A stretch of DNA of 64,000 nt from Collimonas humicola (GCF_018304945.1 NZ_JAGQEE010000005.1:248001-312000), one strand, 5' to 3'. Counted from the stretch's first letter, positions 1-15,000 are shown. Numbers and translations: made by a program. The notes: generated from the letters alone by a model not told the origin.

Positions 1-2
1 TC

Positions 3-3000
3 GGCGTATTCAATCACGACTACAAGGAATTGCAGGAGCGCGACGAGCCATTGATCGAGGCGCACAATTCCACCGGCACGGCGACCGCCATGATTGCCAA
101 TCGCGTGTCGCACTATTTCGATTTTCGCGGTCCCAGCATTCCGATTGACACGGCGTGCTCCAGTTCGCTCAACGCCATCCACAGCGCAATCCAGGCGATG
201 GAATTCGGCGATTGCGAGATGGCGCTGGCCGGCGGCATCAATCTGCTGCTGACGCCTACGCGGCATATCTCGTTTTCCAAGATGGGCATGCTGTCGCCGA
301 CCGGAACCTGCAAAACCTTCGATGACAGTGCCGACGGCTACGTACGCGGAGAAGGCGCCGGCCTGCTGTTGCTTAAGCCACTGGATAAGGCGCTGTCAGA
401 CGGCGACTCTATATATGGTGTAATAAAAGGCAGCGCCGTCAATCATTGCGGCGCAACCTATACGCTGACCTATCCCAGCCCACGGGCTCAGGCGGAGGTC
501 ATTGTTGCTGCGCATGAACGGGCAGGCATTCCGGTAGATAGCGTCGGCTATATTGAAGCGCATGGAACGGGAACGCCGAAGGGGGACCCTATAGAATTCG
601 AGGGTTTGCTGACGGCCTTTCAGACCCTGGCCGATAAGCAAGACATCCATTTGGGTAATGCGTTCTGCGGCTTGAGTTCGGTCAAGACCAATATCGGTCA
701 TCTGGAGGCGGCAGCGGGGGTTGCGGGAGCGATCAAGGTCTTGATGGCGTTCAAGCATCGCACCTTGCCGGCGCTGCACGACTTTACAACACTGAATTCG
801 AAGATTTCGATCAACGAAACGCCGTTCTATATTCTCGGCGAGACGCGCGAGTGGGCCCAGGTAGATAAGAATAAGGATCAACCTCGCCGGGCGGGCGTCA
901 GTTCGTTTGGCTTCGGCGGCACCAACGCCCACCTGGTGCTGGAAGAAGCGCCGCCATCGCAACATTCGCAGAAAGCACTGCCGTCGCAGTCGAAGCGTCC
1001 ATCATATCTGATCGCCCTGTCTGCGAAGAGCAGCGAAGCGCTGCTGCAAAAGCAGAAAGATATCTCGGCTTGGTTGCGCGATGACGCCGGGCAGAGCGAT
1101 CTGCTGGATATCAGCGCTACCTTGTTGACAAGACGCGAGCATTTCCAGCATCGGTTCTCCTGCATTGCAGCTAATGTCCAGGAATTGATCGAAAAGCTCG
1201 GCCAGTCCATCGCCATTGATGCGGGCGCCAGCAGCGTAACGGGCCAGGGCCAGAAGTCGCCCGCACCCGATGCGGTTCAGGCGGGACAGAAGTTGCTCAA
1301 ACAGCTCAGCGCCAAGCCAAGATTGAAGGGCGCAAAATACCCGGCGGCGCTGCAACAGCTCGCAGACCTGTATGCCGAAGGCGTCGACCTGCCGTGGGTT
1401 GCGCTGTTCGGAGAGGCTGTTGTAAAGCCTGTTTCGTTACCGACTTATCCCTTCTCGCGCGATAGCTTCTGGATCGCGGAAAGTGACGACAGGGGCGATG
1501 CGGACCAGCGGCAGGCGCTGCATCCGGCGTTGCAACGTAACGTTTCCATGATTGGAACGCAACGTTATGCATCGACCTTTACCGGCAAGGAATTTTTCCT
1601 GGCCGACCATGTGATCAAGACCCAGCCGGTGTTACCGGGCGTGGTGTATCTGGAGATGGTCCGGGCCGCGATTGTCGATGCGCTAGGCGCAGACGCCGGG
1701 TCGGTACAACTTTCCGATGTGCTGTGGATGCGGCCGCTTGAGGTCGGAGGCGAGCCGGTTTCGGTGCATGTGAAGTTGTGGCCTGAGAGCGCCGACTCCG
1801 CCGGCGTTGGCCGACAGGGCGGCACCGGCCTGGCGTTCCAGGTGACGAGCGCCGAGATCGGCGCACTCCCGCAGATCTATTGTCGCGGTAGCGTCGACAT
1901 CGTGTCCGCGGCAAATCTCGCGGCGCTCGATATTGCAGCGCTGAAACGAGCTTGTGACGGACAGGTGTATTCGGCAGAGCAGTGCTATCGATCGCTGGCA
2001 AATCTCGGTTTGAATTACGGTCCTGCCCAGCAGGCAATAGCTCAGCTTCACAGCGGTACGCATCAGTGCATCGCGCAACTATCTCTTCCGGCGCAGCTGG
2101 TCGCAGGCAGCGAGCCCTATGTCATTCATCCCAGTACAGCGGATGCGGCGCTTCAGGCTGCGGTGGCGTTCGTCGCTGGTGTTGAGATTGGCGATGCCTC
2201 GGCTACGACGTTTTTACCCTTTGCCCTGGATCGCCTGGATGTTTACCACCGCTGCACGTCCGCCATGCACGCCTGGGTGCGCTATGCGCCGGGTCATTCC
2301 GCTGACGCATCCAGCAAGAAGATCGACATCGATGTGATCGATGCGGACGGTTCAGGCCAAGGACGTATATGCCTCGCGTTTCGAGGGCTCAGCATCCGGC
2401 CGATGGCGGCCGATGCTTCATTCGCGCCGCCCACGGCGCCGTCTTTCGAGGCACGCCTGTCGCCAGAGCTCCAGCAGAGCTTGTACACCCCGGTCTGGAC
2501 CACGCAGCCGATCGCTGGCGCAGCATCCGAGGAGGCCATCGATCATTTGCTCCTGGTGGGCGATCCCAATGATGCAAGCTGGCTGACACAACAGCTGCGG
2601 ACTTCTTCGCAGTTTGCGTCGACTCGGATCGAGCATTTGTATTTCGGCTCCGAGGTTGCCGTGGAAGATGCCGGCGCACTGCATGTCAGGCCGGGCCGGC
2701 TGGAAGATTACGAGGCGGCTGTCGCCGCATTGGCGTCCAGGGGCGGCAAGCTCGATCATGTACTGTTGATTGCGCCGCGTTTGACCAGCGATATTGCGCA
2801 AATTGCATCCGATAGCCCGGATTCGCCGGTTGGCAAGATCGCTCAAAACCTGTTTGCCCTCGTCAAGGCGATGATGCGTGGCACCAAGCGCGCAAAATTC
2901 CTGCACTTGGTTTCCAGGCAGCCGCAGCGTCCTGAATACCAGGGCCTGAGCGGACTCTATAAAACCTTGAGAATCGAGAAACCCAGCTATAGCGGCCGGG

Positions 3001-6000
3001 TTGTGCAGTGCGATCTGGCCGAGTTGCCCGCGCAGCGCCTGGCCGAGCTGGTTTTTAAAGAATTTCACGCTGCCGATAAAGATGTCGATGTCAGCTACAG
3101 CGACGATGTCCGGTCAGTCAGAAAATTTCGCCAGCTCGACGCCAATTCTTTGCCGCCGGCTACCTCTGCCGACTTGAAGGCCAGCTTGCGCAAAGAAGGT
3201 GTTTACCTCATTACCGGGGGTATGGGCGCGCTGGGCCTGCTTTTTGCGCGCCATTTATGTGAGCGCTATCAGGCAACCGTGTTCCTGACCGGCCGTTCCG
3301 CCCCCACCGAGCAGCACCGCCTTACGCTCAATGAGCTGTCGTCGCTGGGCGGTCACGCCTCGTTCCTGACCTGCGATGTTGTTAACCGTGACGATGTACG
3401 TCGCGCGATCGACAGCATTCATGCGGCAGGCCATCAACTCAACGGCGTGATTCATTCCGCCGGTGTCATCGAGGATGATTTCATCCTTCGCAAGAGCCCG
3501 GAATCGTTTGCACGCGTGGTCGCGCCCAAGACGCTGGGGACTTGGCATCTTGATATCGAAACGCGAGATGAACCGCTGGACTTCTTCGCGCTGTTTTCTT
3601 CCGTCACCGGCGTGCTGGGCAACATCGGACAGTGCGATTACGGTTTCGGCAACGCCTTCGAGGACTATTTCGCGCACCAGCGCGACACCTTGCGCCGGCA
3701 AGCATCGCGTCACGGCAAAACCCTGTCGATCAACTGGCCGTACTGGAAAGAAGGCGGCATGCGGCTGACCGATAAGGAAGAAGAAAACCTGCATCGCAGC
3801 TTCGGCCTGGTCCCTTTGCTGAGCGCACAAGGCATAGAGATATTCGAATACGCTCTCACCCAGCCGAATAGCCAGCTGGTGGTAATGCCGGGCGACGCCG
3901 CCAAAGTACAGGAAGTGCTGGGTGTCGTTGCCACGGCGATGCCGGTTGCCGCTGTGGTTGCTGCTGCCATGCCTGCAAAAATGCATTCCGCGCCATATGC
4001 ACACAGTCAATCCCCGGTAGCCGCAGGCGATTTGAGCACTGCAGTTGCGCGTTATCTGGCAGCGCTATTCGCCGCGCAGCTGCAGATTTCTTCGGATTTC
4101 GAGCTGACCCGTTCGTTCCGGGAATACGGCTTCGATTCGATCGTGATGATCGACCTGGTCAATTCGATGGAGAAGAAATTCGGGAGTTTGCCGAAGACAT
4201 TGTTTTTCGAACACCAAACCTTGGGTGAACTCACGGCCTTCTTCATCGAGCATCACGCCGAGTCATGCCGGGCTATCGTGCAAGCCGAACTGGGTGGGAA
4301 AATGATCGACGCCGCCGGGCCGGTACGGTCCGAGAGCGCTGCCATGGATGCGCCGGCGACGCTGTCGGCTGCCGACAGCACGTTTTCAGCCGCTGCTGAA
4401 CATGACGACGTTGCCATCATCGGCTTGTCGGGACGTTATCCCGAGGCTGAAAGTCTGGAGCAATTCTGGGAAAACCTGAAATTCGGCCGTGACTGCGTGG
4501 TGGAAATTCCGTCCGACCGTTGGGATATCGAGACCACGTTCCAGCCTGGACCGGCGGTGATCGGCAAGACGTACAGCAAGTGGGGCGGCTTCCTGAAAGG
4601 GGTCGATCAGTTCGATCCGCTGTTCTTCAATATTTCGCCCAAAGAGGCGGAGAACATGGATCCGAACGAAAGGCTGTTTCTGGAGACGGCTGCGCTCACC
4701 ATCGAAGACGCGGGTTACACCGCGGATAAGCTGGTTTCACCGTTAGGGGTACGAGAAAATCCGGTCGGCGTCTATGTCGGCCTGATGTGGGGCGACTACC
4801 AGCTCCATGGCGTGGAAGGGCAGCCGCACACCTGGGCCACACCGCATTCGTTCTACTGGGCGGTGGCCAATCGGGTTTCGCACTACTTTAATTTCTCCGG
4901 TCCCAGCATCACGATCGACACCGCATGCTCGTCGTCGCTGACCGCAATCCACCTGGCGTGCGCGGCAATCCGCGCCGGCGAAATCGGCGTCGCTATCGCC
5001 GGCGCGGTCAATCTTTCGCTGCATATCAATAAATACAACCTGTTGTCGGATATGCATTTCCTATCTACCGACGGTCGCTGCCGCAGCTTCGGCGAGGGCG
5101 GTGACGGCTATGTGCCGGGCGAGGGCGTCGGCGCAGTGCTGCTCAAATCACTGGCGCGGGCGCGGGCCGACGGCGACCACATTTACGGCATCATCCGAGG
5201 CACTTCGGTCAATCATGGAGGCAAGACCTCGGGCTTTACCGTGCCCAATCCGAAACGCCAGGCCATGCTGGTCCAGGATGCGCTGCAGGCAGCGGGCGTG
5301 AATCCGCGTCATATCAGCTATCTGGAAGCGCACGGCACCGGCACCAGCCTTGGTGATCCGATCGAGATCGCGGGTTTGAACAAAGCCTTCGCGCAACAGG
5401 AGCACCAGTATTGCGCCATCGGCTCGGTGAAGTCGAACATCGGCCACCTGGAGGCGGCGTCAGGGATTGCCGGATTGACCAAGATCCTGCTGCAAATGAA
5501 GCACCGCACGCTGGCGCCTTCGATCCAGTCGGACGTTCTCAACCCGTACATCGATTTCAAAAACTGTCCCTTCCGCGTACAGCGTACCTTGCAGGAATGG
5601 AGTCGTCCGTGGCTCGACGTCACGGATCAGGACGGCAGCACCCGGCGCATGGAGCTGCCGCGCCTGGCGGGTATCAGCTCATTCGGTGCGGGTGGCAGCA
5701 ACGCGCACTTGATCGTCGAGGAATACACCGAATCGGAAAGCGCGAACGATCAGGATCGCGATCGCCCGGCGTTGATCACGCTATCGGCAAGAAAGGAGGC
5801 TGCGCTGAAGGCGATGGCCGAGAATCTCGCGGCCTTCGTCGAGGCCAACCCGGAGCTATCGCTGCAAGACGCGGCTTACACCCTGCAGACAGGTCGCGTC
5901 GCCATGGAGCACCGGCTGGCGGTGGTGGCCCTGCGCGGGGCGCAACTGGTCGCTGCGCTGCGGGCATATGTTAACAGTAGCAGTAGTGGCACAGACACCG

Positions 6001-9000
6001 ACTTGTTCAGCGGTCATCGCGATCAGGCCAAAGCTGCCGCATCGGCGCCGCCGGTGGCGCAGTGGCTGGCTCAAGGCGATCTGCCTCAGCTCGCCAAAGC
6101 CTGGGTCAGCGGCCATGCCGTCGAATGGGCGCAACTGCACGCGCCACAGGCGCGCAAGCGTTTGTCGCTGCCCGGCTACGTGTATCAGCGCCAGCGCTAT
6201 TGGGTCACCAAGCCCGGCGTTGTGGCCACCAGCGCGGCACTGCATCCGCTGATCGACAGCAATGTTTCGACCCTGGAAGAACAGACATTCCGCAAGACCT
6301 TCCGTGCCGAGGAATTCTTCCTGCGCGACCATCAGCTCGGCAGTAACCGCATCCTGCCTGGCGTGGCCTATCTGGAGATGGCGCTGGCCGCCGGACGGCT
6401 TGGCAGCAGCGAACCGGTGTGCGCCTTGCGTGATGTGCAATGGCTGAAGCCGATCTTCGTCAACGAAGGCAGCAGCAGCTTCGACATCGGTCTGATCCCG
6501 GCCGCCGACGGCGTCCATTTCGAGATTTATCAAGCGCATGGCGATACGCGCCAGATCTATTCGCAAGGCATGCTGGAGTTCGGGGCGTCGCCCCTGTCTA
6601 CCTCCGCCGGCATGGTCGATCTGCACGCCATTATCGGCCGTTGCCAGATGCAGAGCCGCGAAGCGATTGCCGCCGCGTTCACCCAAATGGGTTTCAACTT
6701 CGGCCCCAGCTTCCAGGTATTCGACGTTCTGCATTTCAATGCGGACGAAGCGCTGGCGCAGCTAAGCCAGCCGACGCAGCTCGCTATGCCGGCTGTGCAG
6801 GGGTTCACGCTGCCGCCTGCGCTGTTGGACGGCGCAGTCAGGACGGCATTGGGTATCGGCGGTCTGGGTTTTGCGTTGCGGGGCGTGCATGCGCCGGTAC
6901 GGTTGCAGCGCATTGAAGTGCTGCTGCCGATCGTCGGCAGTTGCTTCGCCCATGCGCGTCGCGCCAATGTCGAGGCGCGCCACGCCGATCAGCACAGTTA
7001 CGACATCGACCTTCTGGATGCTGCCGGCCGGGTGCTGGCGCGGATCGAGCAACTGGTGATCCAGGCGGCGCCGTCTCTCGGCCTCAGCCGATCCCCCGCC
7101 AAGGTCAGCGAACCTGTGCGGCGCGCGGCTATCGCGGCGATCACCGCTGCCACGCCAGCTTCGGCGCAGCCGCGCCTGAGCGTCGCCACGAGCGGCTCGG
7201 ACAACCCGGAAGCACTGCAAGCCGCCGTGGTGACTCACCTGGTCGGCCTGTTGTCGACGGTGACGAAGGTTCCGGCCGAGCAGATCGACCCGAAAAGTGC
7301 ACTGGAAAATTACGGCATCGATTCGGTGATGATTCTTGCCCTCACCGAAAAACTGCATCCGACCTTCGGCGAAGTGCCGAAGACCTTGTTTTACGAATAT
7401 CAGGATCTGCACAGCCTGTCGGAATACTTCCTCGACAGCCATACGGAGCAAGTACGCGGTCTCGCGGCGGTCTCGCCAGTCCTCGCTGCGGCGCCGGCTT
7501 TGCAACTGACTCCACAGCCGATGCCGCAACCGATCGACGCCATAAGCGCTCCGGCCGGTCAGGAAGCGCAGCAGGCTGCCGTGGTGGCCCATCTGGTCGA
7601 ATTGCTGTCGACGGTGACGAAGGTTCCGGCCGAGCAGATCGACCCGAAAAGTGCGCTGGAAAATTACGGCATCGATTCGGTGATGATTCTTACCCTCACC
7701 GAAAAACTGCATCCGACCTTCGGTGAAGTGCCGAAGACCTTGTTCTATGAATATCAGGATCTGCACAGCCTGTCGGAATACTTCCTCGACAGCCATGCGG
7801 AGCAGGTGCGCAGCCTTGCCGCGACATCGTCGAATCATCAGTCGGCGCCAAGCCCGCAGCCAGAAACTATAGTGGTTGAGGTCGCCGACCTCGGGCCGGC
7901 AGCGCTTCGCTCGCGCCTATTCGTCTGCCTGCGGGAGACTTTGGGCGACGATGCGCGGAATTGCACGGACACAACAGCACTTGCCGAATGGCCGATCGAT
8001 CCGATTAGCCATGTCCGGCTGATGCATGCGTTGCGGCAGGAGTTTGGCGGCATCGATATCGGCCCCATGTACCGCCATGCAACGCTGGACGATTGGGCTG
8101 CGGCGATCTGGGCAGCAGCGCCGCAGCCTGTCGGTCGCGCCGTGACAGCCACGGTGGGCGTGAGTACCGACGCCGACACCGCAGCACCGCCGAGCGCGGT
8201 GCGCACGACGGGCACGACGGGCACGACAGCGAGCGCGCCTGGCTTTTCGCGATTTTCTACACGATTCGCGCAGGCGGGCGGTACGGCGATGTCGGCCAGC
8301 CATCAGGATCAGGAGATTGCCATCATCGGTCTCAGCGGCCGCTATCCGGGCGCCCGCAACGTCGAGGAATTCTGGCAGAACCTCAGTGCGGGCCGGGACA
8401 GCATCACCGAGATTCCGTTATCGCGCTGGGATCACCAGAAGCACTACCACCCCGATCGCAATGCCAAGGGGCAGGTATATAGCAAGTGGGGCGGCTTCAT
8501 TGACGATATCGATCAGTTCGATGCGGGCTTCTTCAGTATTTCCCCACGTGAGGCGGAGATCACCGATCCGCAGGAGCGCCTGTTCCTGCAGACCGCCTGG
8601 GAATGCCTGGAAGATGCCTGCTATACCCGGCAGGCGTTGAAGGATCGCGATGTCGGCGTGTTCGTCGGCGTGATGTGGGGACACTACGAAGCCATCGACG
8701 TGTCTGAGCAGCAGCGCAAGTATGGCCGGCCGGCGGCGTTGTCTTCCTCAATCGCCAATCGGGTGTCTTATTTCCTGAATCTGAACGGCCCCAGCGTAGC
8801 GCTGGACACGATGTGTTCGTCCTCGCTGACCGCTATCCATCTGGCCAGCCAGGCGATCCGCAATGGCGATTGCCAAATGGCGATTGCCGGCGGCGTCAAC
8901 CTGATCGTCCATCCGCTCAAATATCAGTTGCTGGCGCAAGGACAATTTCTCTCCACTGATGGACGCTGCCGTGCATTCGGCGACGGCGGCGACGGTTACG

Positions 9001-12000
9001 TACCGGGCGAGGGTGTCGGCGCCGTGCTATTGAAGCCGCTCAGGCAGGCCATCGAAGACGGCGACCAGATCCACGCTGTCATCAAGGCCTCTGCCGTCAA
9101 TCACGGTGGCAAGACCAACGGCTACACCGTGCCCAACCAGGTCGCACAGAGCAATGTGATCGGCAAGGCGTTGCGTCGCGCCGGCTGGCACCCGAGTTCG
9201 ATCGACTACATCGAGGCGCACGGCACCGGTACTTCACTGGGCGATCCGATCGAAATTGCCGGCCTGTCGAAAGCCTTCAACTCTGCCGCGCAGGACATGG
9301 AAAAGCAGGCCCGCGGTGGCGATGTTGGTGATGGCGGGAGCTCGGTGACAGCGCAGTCCTGCCGCATCGGTTCGGTGAAAACCAATATCGGCCATCTGGA
9401 ATCCGCCGCCGGCATGGCGGCGTTGACCAAGATCCTGCTGCAAATGCGTCATCGGCGCATTGCACCGTCGCTGCATTCGACGCTGTTGAACACGAATATC
9501 GATTTCGCCAAGACCCCATTCCGTGTGGTGCAGGCGCTCGAAGACTGGCATGCGCCAGCCCGGCCCGGCGCTAGCGGCAAGCCGGCAAGCAGGCGCGCGG
9601 GCATCAGCTCATTCGGAGCGGGCGGGGCGAATGCGCACGTTCTTATCGAAGAATACGAGGCTGCGGCTGCGATTACGATGCAACATGTTCCGGCATCGCT
9701 GCCGCAGCCGTTGTTATTCGTGCTGTCGGCCGACAGCGAGGAACGTCTGACGCTGTACATCGACCGTGTGCTGGCGTTCCTGGTCCAGCACCAGCAGGGC
9801 GGCAGCACGCTGGATTTGCGCTCCCTGGCCTATTCGTCGCTGATAGGACGCGAGGCCATGAACGAACGGCTCGCTGTCGTGATCTCGAGCCTCGACGACC
9901 TGATCGACGCGCTTGCCCAGTATCGGCAGGGCGTCGTCGTGAACCAGGTGCAACGCGGCAGCGTCAAGAAACACAGCGAAAAGCTCGACGCCATCCTCGA
10001 TGAAACACAGCGCGACGCGATGGTGCGATCCCTGTTGCAGGATAAACGGCTGCCACAACTTGCCAAAGCCTGGGTGTCGCTGCTGGATATCGAATGGAGC
10101 CGCTACGCCGATCTGTTGTTCGCCGCCGATCCGGCTTCGGCCCGCAGTACAAGTACAGCGTCAGTCCGCCGCCTCTCGTTCCCGGTGATGCCGTTCTTGA
10201 CAAAACGGCACTGGGTGGAAGAGAAACCTGCCGCGACCGACGCCATCCGTCACGATGCGCTACATCCTCTGCTCGACCGCAATGTATCGACATTGACGCA
10301 GCAGCGCTATGCCAAACTCTTGACCGGCCAGGAGTTCTACCTGCGCGATCACATCGTCGAAGCGGGCCAGAAGCGGGTGATCCTGCCTGGCGTCACCTAC
10401 CTTGAAATGGCGCGCGCCGCCGGTGAGTTGGCGATGGGCGAGGAATGGTCGGTGGACCGGATACGCAATCTGATCTGGATCCAACCGGTCGAGATCAAGG
10501 ATGCTCCTGAAGAAGTGACGGTGACGCTCACGCAAGTCGACGATGCGGTGGAATTCGACATCACCCGCAGCGCGACCAAGGACGTCAGCGTCGAAGGAGA
10601 ATTGCATTATCGCCGCCGTGACGAGGCAGTGGCGGATGAGTGGCTCGACCTCGATGCCCTGCGCAGCCGCGGGGTCATAGAGGCAGACAAGCAAGCAATC
10701 TATGACAGCTTCCGTCGCATGGGTTTCCACTATGGCAGCAGCTATCAGGTTACCGAGACGCGCTATCGCATGACAGACGGCGCACTCAGCCGTCTCAGGC
10801 TGCCGGAGTTTCTGTGGCATGACGCCATGGCTTTCTGTCTGCATCCTTCGCTGTTCGACGGCGCGCTGCGCACTTGCCTCGCCATCGGTTCGGAGTCGCT
10901 GGATGCGACGGTGCCGTTGGTGCCGTTCGCGCTGGGCGAACTGGAGATTCGGCATCCGCTCACCGAGGAATGCTATGCCTACGCGACCGCAGTCGTCGAT
11001 GCTGAGATGCAGGCCGATCCTCACAGCGGCCTGCGCAAATACAACATCGTCGTCACCGATAGCGATGGGCGGGTGCTGATCAAGCTTTGGAATTTCTCCG
11101 CTCGGCAGTTGATCAAGGCAGAGCCGCAAGCCTCGCGTGCTTTGCAGTACTACGGCTATGATTGGCTGGAGACATCGGCGCTGCCTGCGCTAGCGTCCAC
11201 GCTCTCAGGCCGGACCATTTTGGTGATCGCCGACGATACCTCGCTGGCCGAAACATTGTCGCTTCGCTTCGCATCATCGGCCAATGTCGTGCTGGCACAG
11301 CCCGGCGCTGCATTTGCCAAGCTGGGCGAGCGGCACTACCGCTTCGATCCGGCCAGCGCTCACTCTTATACGGAACTGCTGACGCATCTGGCCAGTCAGG
11401 ATCTCCGGCCGTCACACATTGCACATTACTTGCAAGATGTGCAGGACTTCACTGCGGCAGTCGATCATGACGACGTGCAGAGCCTGCGTCGCGGGATATT
11501 GTCGATGCGTCACCTGTTCAATGCACTTGAACAGGCGATGCTCGGCCAGAGCGTGCGTTGCGCCTACGTATTCGAGGCCACGCGAGAAGCGATTCAGCCG
11601 CAGCACGATGCGATCTCCGGCTATGCCAGATCGCTGCTGACCATCAATCATCGCTTCGAATTGTTCACGCTCCGGTCCGATCATGCTGAAACGGCTGAAC
11701 TCGCGGCCGCGTTGCAGAGTGAATTCGATGCATCCGGGACGCTTACCGGCCTGGAAATCGCCCACTGGAATGGCCGCCGCTACCTGCGCAGCCTGACGCC
11801 TTTCGATCCGTCCGGCATGGGTATGGCACAGAATGCGCTTCCGCTGAAATCGCGTGGCGTGTATCTGATCACTGGCGGCGCCGGCAAGCTTGGCCTGGTG
11901 CTGGCCCGTTACCTGGCTACGCACTACCAGGCAAGATTAATACTGAGCGGACGCAGCGAGCGGCTGCACGACGAAGCACTGGCGCAGATCGAGGCGTTGC

Positions 12001-15000
12001 GCGCTGTCGGTGCAGAGGTGCATTACCACTGCTCCAATATCGCCCAGGCCGGGCAAGCCGATGCTTTGCTGGCTGTCGCCAAACAGGTTTATGGCCGGCT
12101 CGATGGCGTCCTGCATTGCGCTGGGGTGGCCAGCGACACGCTGATTACCCAGTTGGATGAGATGGCCTTTGCCGACTTGCTGGCGCCGAAGATCGACGGC
12201 CTGTTGGCCCTGGACCGTGCTACCCGGAGTGAACCGCTGGACTTTTTCGTCAATTTCTCCTCCGTCTCTGCGATGCTGGGCGATCTGGGCTCCGGCGCTT
12301 ATGCCGTAGCCAATCGCTTCATGGATAGCCACGCCGTGTGGCGCGATGCGCTGTGCCGGCAAGGTCAGCGTTTTGGCAAGAGTCTCTCGATCGGCTGGCC
12401 TTTGTGGGCAACTGGCGGCATGAAGATTTCACTTGAGGATGCATCGCTATTCAACTTCTCGGGAATGTCCGCACTCACTGAGGACGAGGGTATCGAAGCC
12501 TTTGAACGTCTGTTGCGTGGCGATATGCAGCAGGTGCTGCTGGCCGTGGGCGACGCCGCGAAAATCGGGCGCGCGCTGCGGGTGCAGGGCGCCGTCGGTT
12601 CGCACGCCGAACCGGCGCCGGCCATTGCTCAGGCAGCGCCGAGGGCGTTGCCGATCAAGACGGTTTTAACGATGGCGTCAACAACGCGTACGGTCGGAGA
12701 CCATAATATGACGGCCTTGCCTTCCGGTTCATCCTCCGGTGCAATAGTGGTCAATACATCAGATCAACAAGGCCGCGCCGAGCACTATATTAAGGAGCGA
12801 CTGGCGATTGTGGTGAAGGTGGCGGCAAGCGATATCGCTGCGCATACCACCTTCGAGCAGCTCGGCATGGACTCTGTGATGCTGATGGAGTTGCGCAATA
12901 GCCTTACGCAGGATTTCCCCGGCCTGCCTAAGACCGCGCTGTTTGAATACGACACACCGGCGCGTCTGGCGCAATACCTGATGCAGCAGCACGCCGACGC
13001 CTTGCGGACCTGCCTGGGCGGTTTAGCGCCTACGGCGGCCGATGAGACGATTGCCACTTCGCTGGTGAGCGTGTCAGCCTCGGTTGCCGCAGTTGCATCA
13101 GCTGCGTCAGTTACATCAGCCGTCGCGGGGCCGAGGCCTGCTGCGCTGCCGGTTTCCGGCAAACGCCGTGCTACGACAATTGGCGCAGCGGCTGCCGCGG
13201 ACGATGCGGTCGCCATCATCGGCCTGGCGGGTCAATTCCCGCAGGCCGCTGATCTGGGCGAATTCTGGAGCAACCTGCAACAGGCCAAGGACTGCTTGTC
13301 GCCGATTCCTGAAGATCGCTGGCCGACGACGGCCAACGGCCAGCGCGATGCGCGTCGCGACTATTGCAACAAGGGCGGTTTCCTGAGTGATGCAGACCGT
13401 TTCGATCCCGCATTTTTCAGGATGTCGCAGAGCGAGGCGGCAAAGACCGACCCGCAATTGAGAGTGCTGTTGCGCGCCGCATGGCATGCCATCGAGGATG
13501 CCGCCTACACGCCGGAGGCGCTATTACCGGAGCGTGTCGGCGTTTATGTCGGCGCCATGAACGAAGACTTCACCTGGATCATGTCGGAGTTGTACGCTCG
13601 CACCGGCGAGTATCAGGGGCCGGGTTCGGTGGTCAGTGAACTGGCCAACCGAATTTCCTTCCTGATGAACTTCCGCGGCCCCAGCCTGACTGTATCCACG
13701 GCGTGTTCGTCCTCGCTCACGGCGGTGCACATGGCGCGGCAATCGATTCTGGGCGGCGAGTGCGATATGGCGCTTGCCGGCGGTGTCAACCTGAGCCTGC
13801 ATCCCAGCAAGTACCTCATGTTGCAGGATATGAAAGTGTTGTCGCCGGATGGCCAGGAGCGCACCTTCGATGAGGCGGCCAACGGCCTGGTGCCGAGCGA
13901 AGGTGTGGGGATGGTGCTGCTCAAGCGCTTGAGCCGCGCGCTGGCGGACGGCGACCAGATCTACGGCGTGATCCGTGGCTCCAGCATCAGCCATGCCGGC
14001 ACCGGCGCCGGTCAATACCTGCCCAATCTCAAGGTTCTTGAGGAAACGGCGGTGCGCAGCCTGCGCGAATCCGGCCTGCGTGCCGAGGACTTGTCTTACA
14101 TCGAGAGCCACGGCACCGGTACTGAACTGGGCGATCCTATCGAACTCAAGGCGTTGGCCAACGCGCTGCGGCAGTCTACTTCGGCGGAACGGTTCTGCGC
14201 GATAGGCACCAAGGCCAATCTCGGCCACATGGAGGCAGCCTCGGGCGTCTGCTCGCTGATCAAGGTGCTGTTGAGCATGAAGCATGGCCATCTGTCGCCG
14301 TGCGCGAAGTTGACCTCGGTGAATTCGTCGTTCGAACACGAGTTCTCGCCATTCCACTTTCCGCGCGAGCCGCAGCTATGGAATGTGAACCAGCGCGGCA
14401 CGCGCGCGGCCGGCATCAATTCCTTCGGCATGGGGGGATCTAACGTGTTCGTGGTGCTTGAATCCCGGGATCCGGCTACATCCAGGCAGAACCGGGCGGG
14501 CGCTCAGGTCGAGCCGTCAATCGTCGTGCTGTCGGCGAAAAGCGAAGATCGCTTACGGGCTTATGCAAGCGCATTGCTGGCCTTCCTGGCACATGGCGAC
14601 TGCGAAGCATGGTCGACTGCGGATTTTTCCGATATGGCGTATTCGAGCCAGATCGGAAGGTCAGCGTTCGAGCATCGCCTGGCAATCGTCGCGACCGATC
14701 GACTGGAACTCATCGCCAAGGTAAACAAGTACCTTCAATCCGGGCCTGTCGCAGCGCTCGGCATCTTTGCCGACGGCGCTCGCTCGCCGGACGGGTTGCC
14801 GGATCTGCTGGCAGGGAATGCCGGCCGGGAATTTATCGATGCGCTGCTGCAATCGCGGCAATGGGACAAATTAGCCTCGATCTGGACGCGTGGATGCGCC
14901 GTCGACTGGCCGCGCTTGCACCTCAATGCAAGCCGGCGGCGGGTGTCCTTTCCGGCGTATCCGTTCGATACGATTCGCTGCGACTTAGGTGACGCAGGCG

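Noticed and set aside
5856-6734. 292-codon minus-strand open frame inside the PKS
   Set aside because: Antisense shadow of the module 2 coding sequence; composition (Arg/His/Gln-rich) and lack of motifs fit high-GC shadow frames. The same applies to other long antisense frames in the PKS and NRPS genes.
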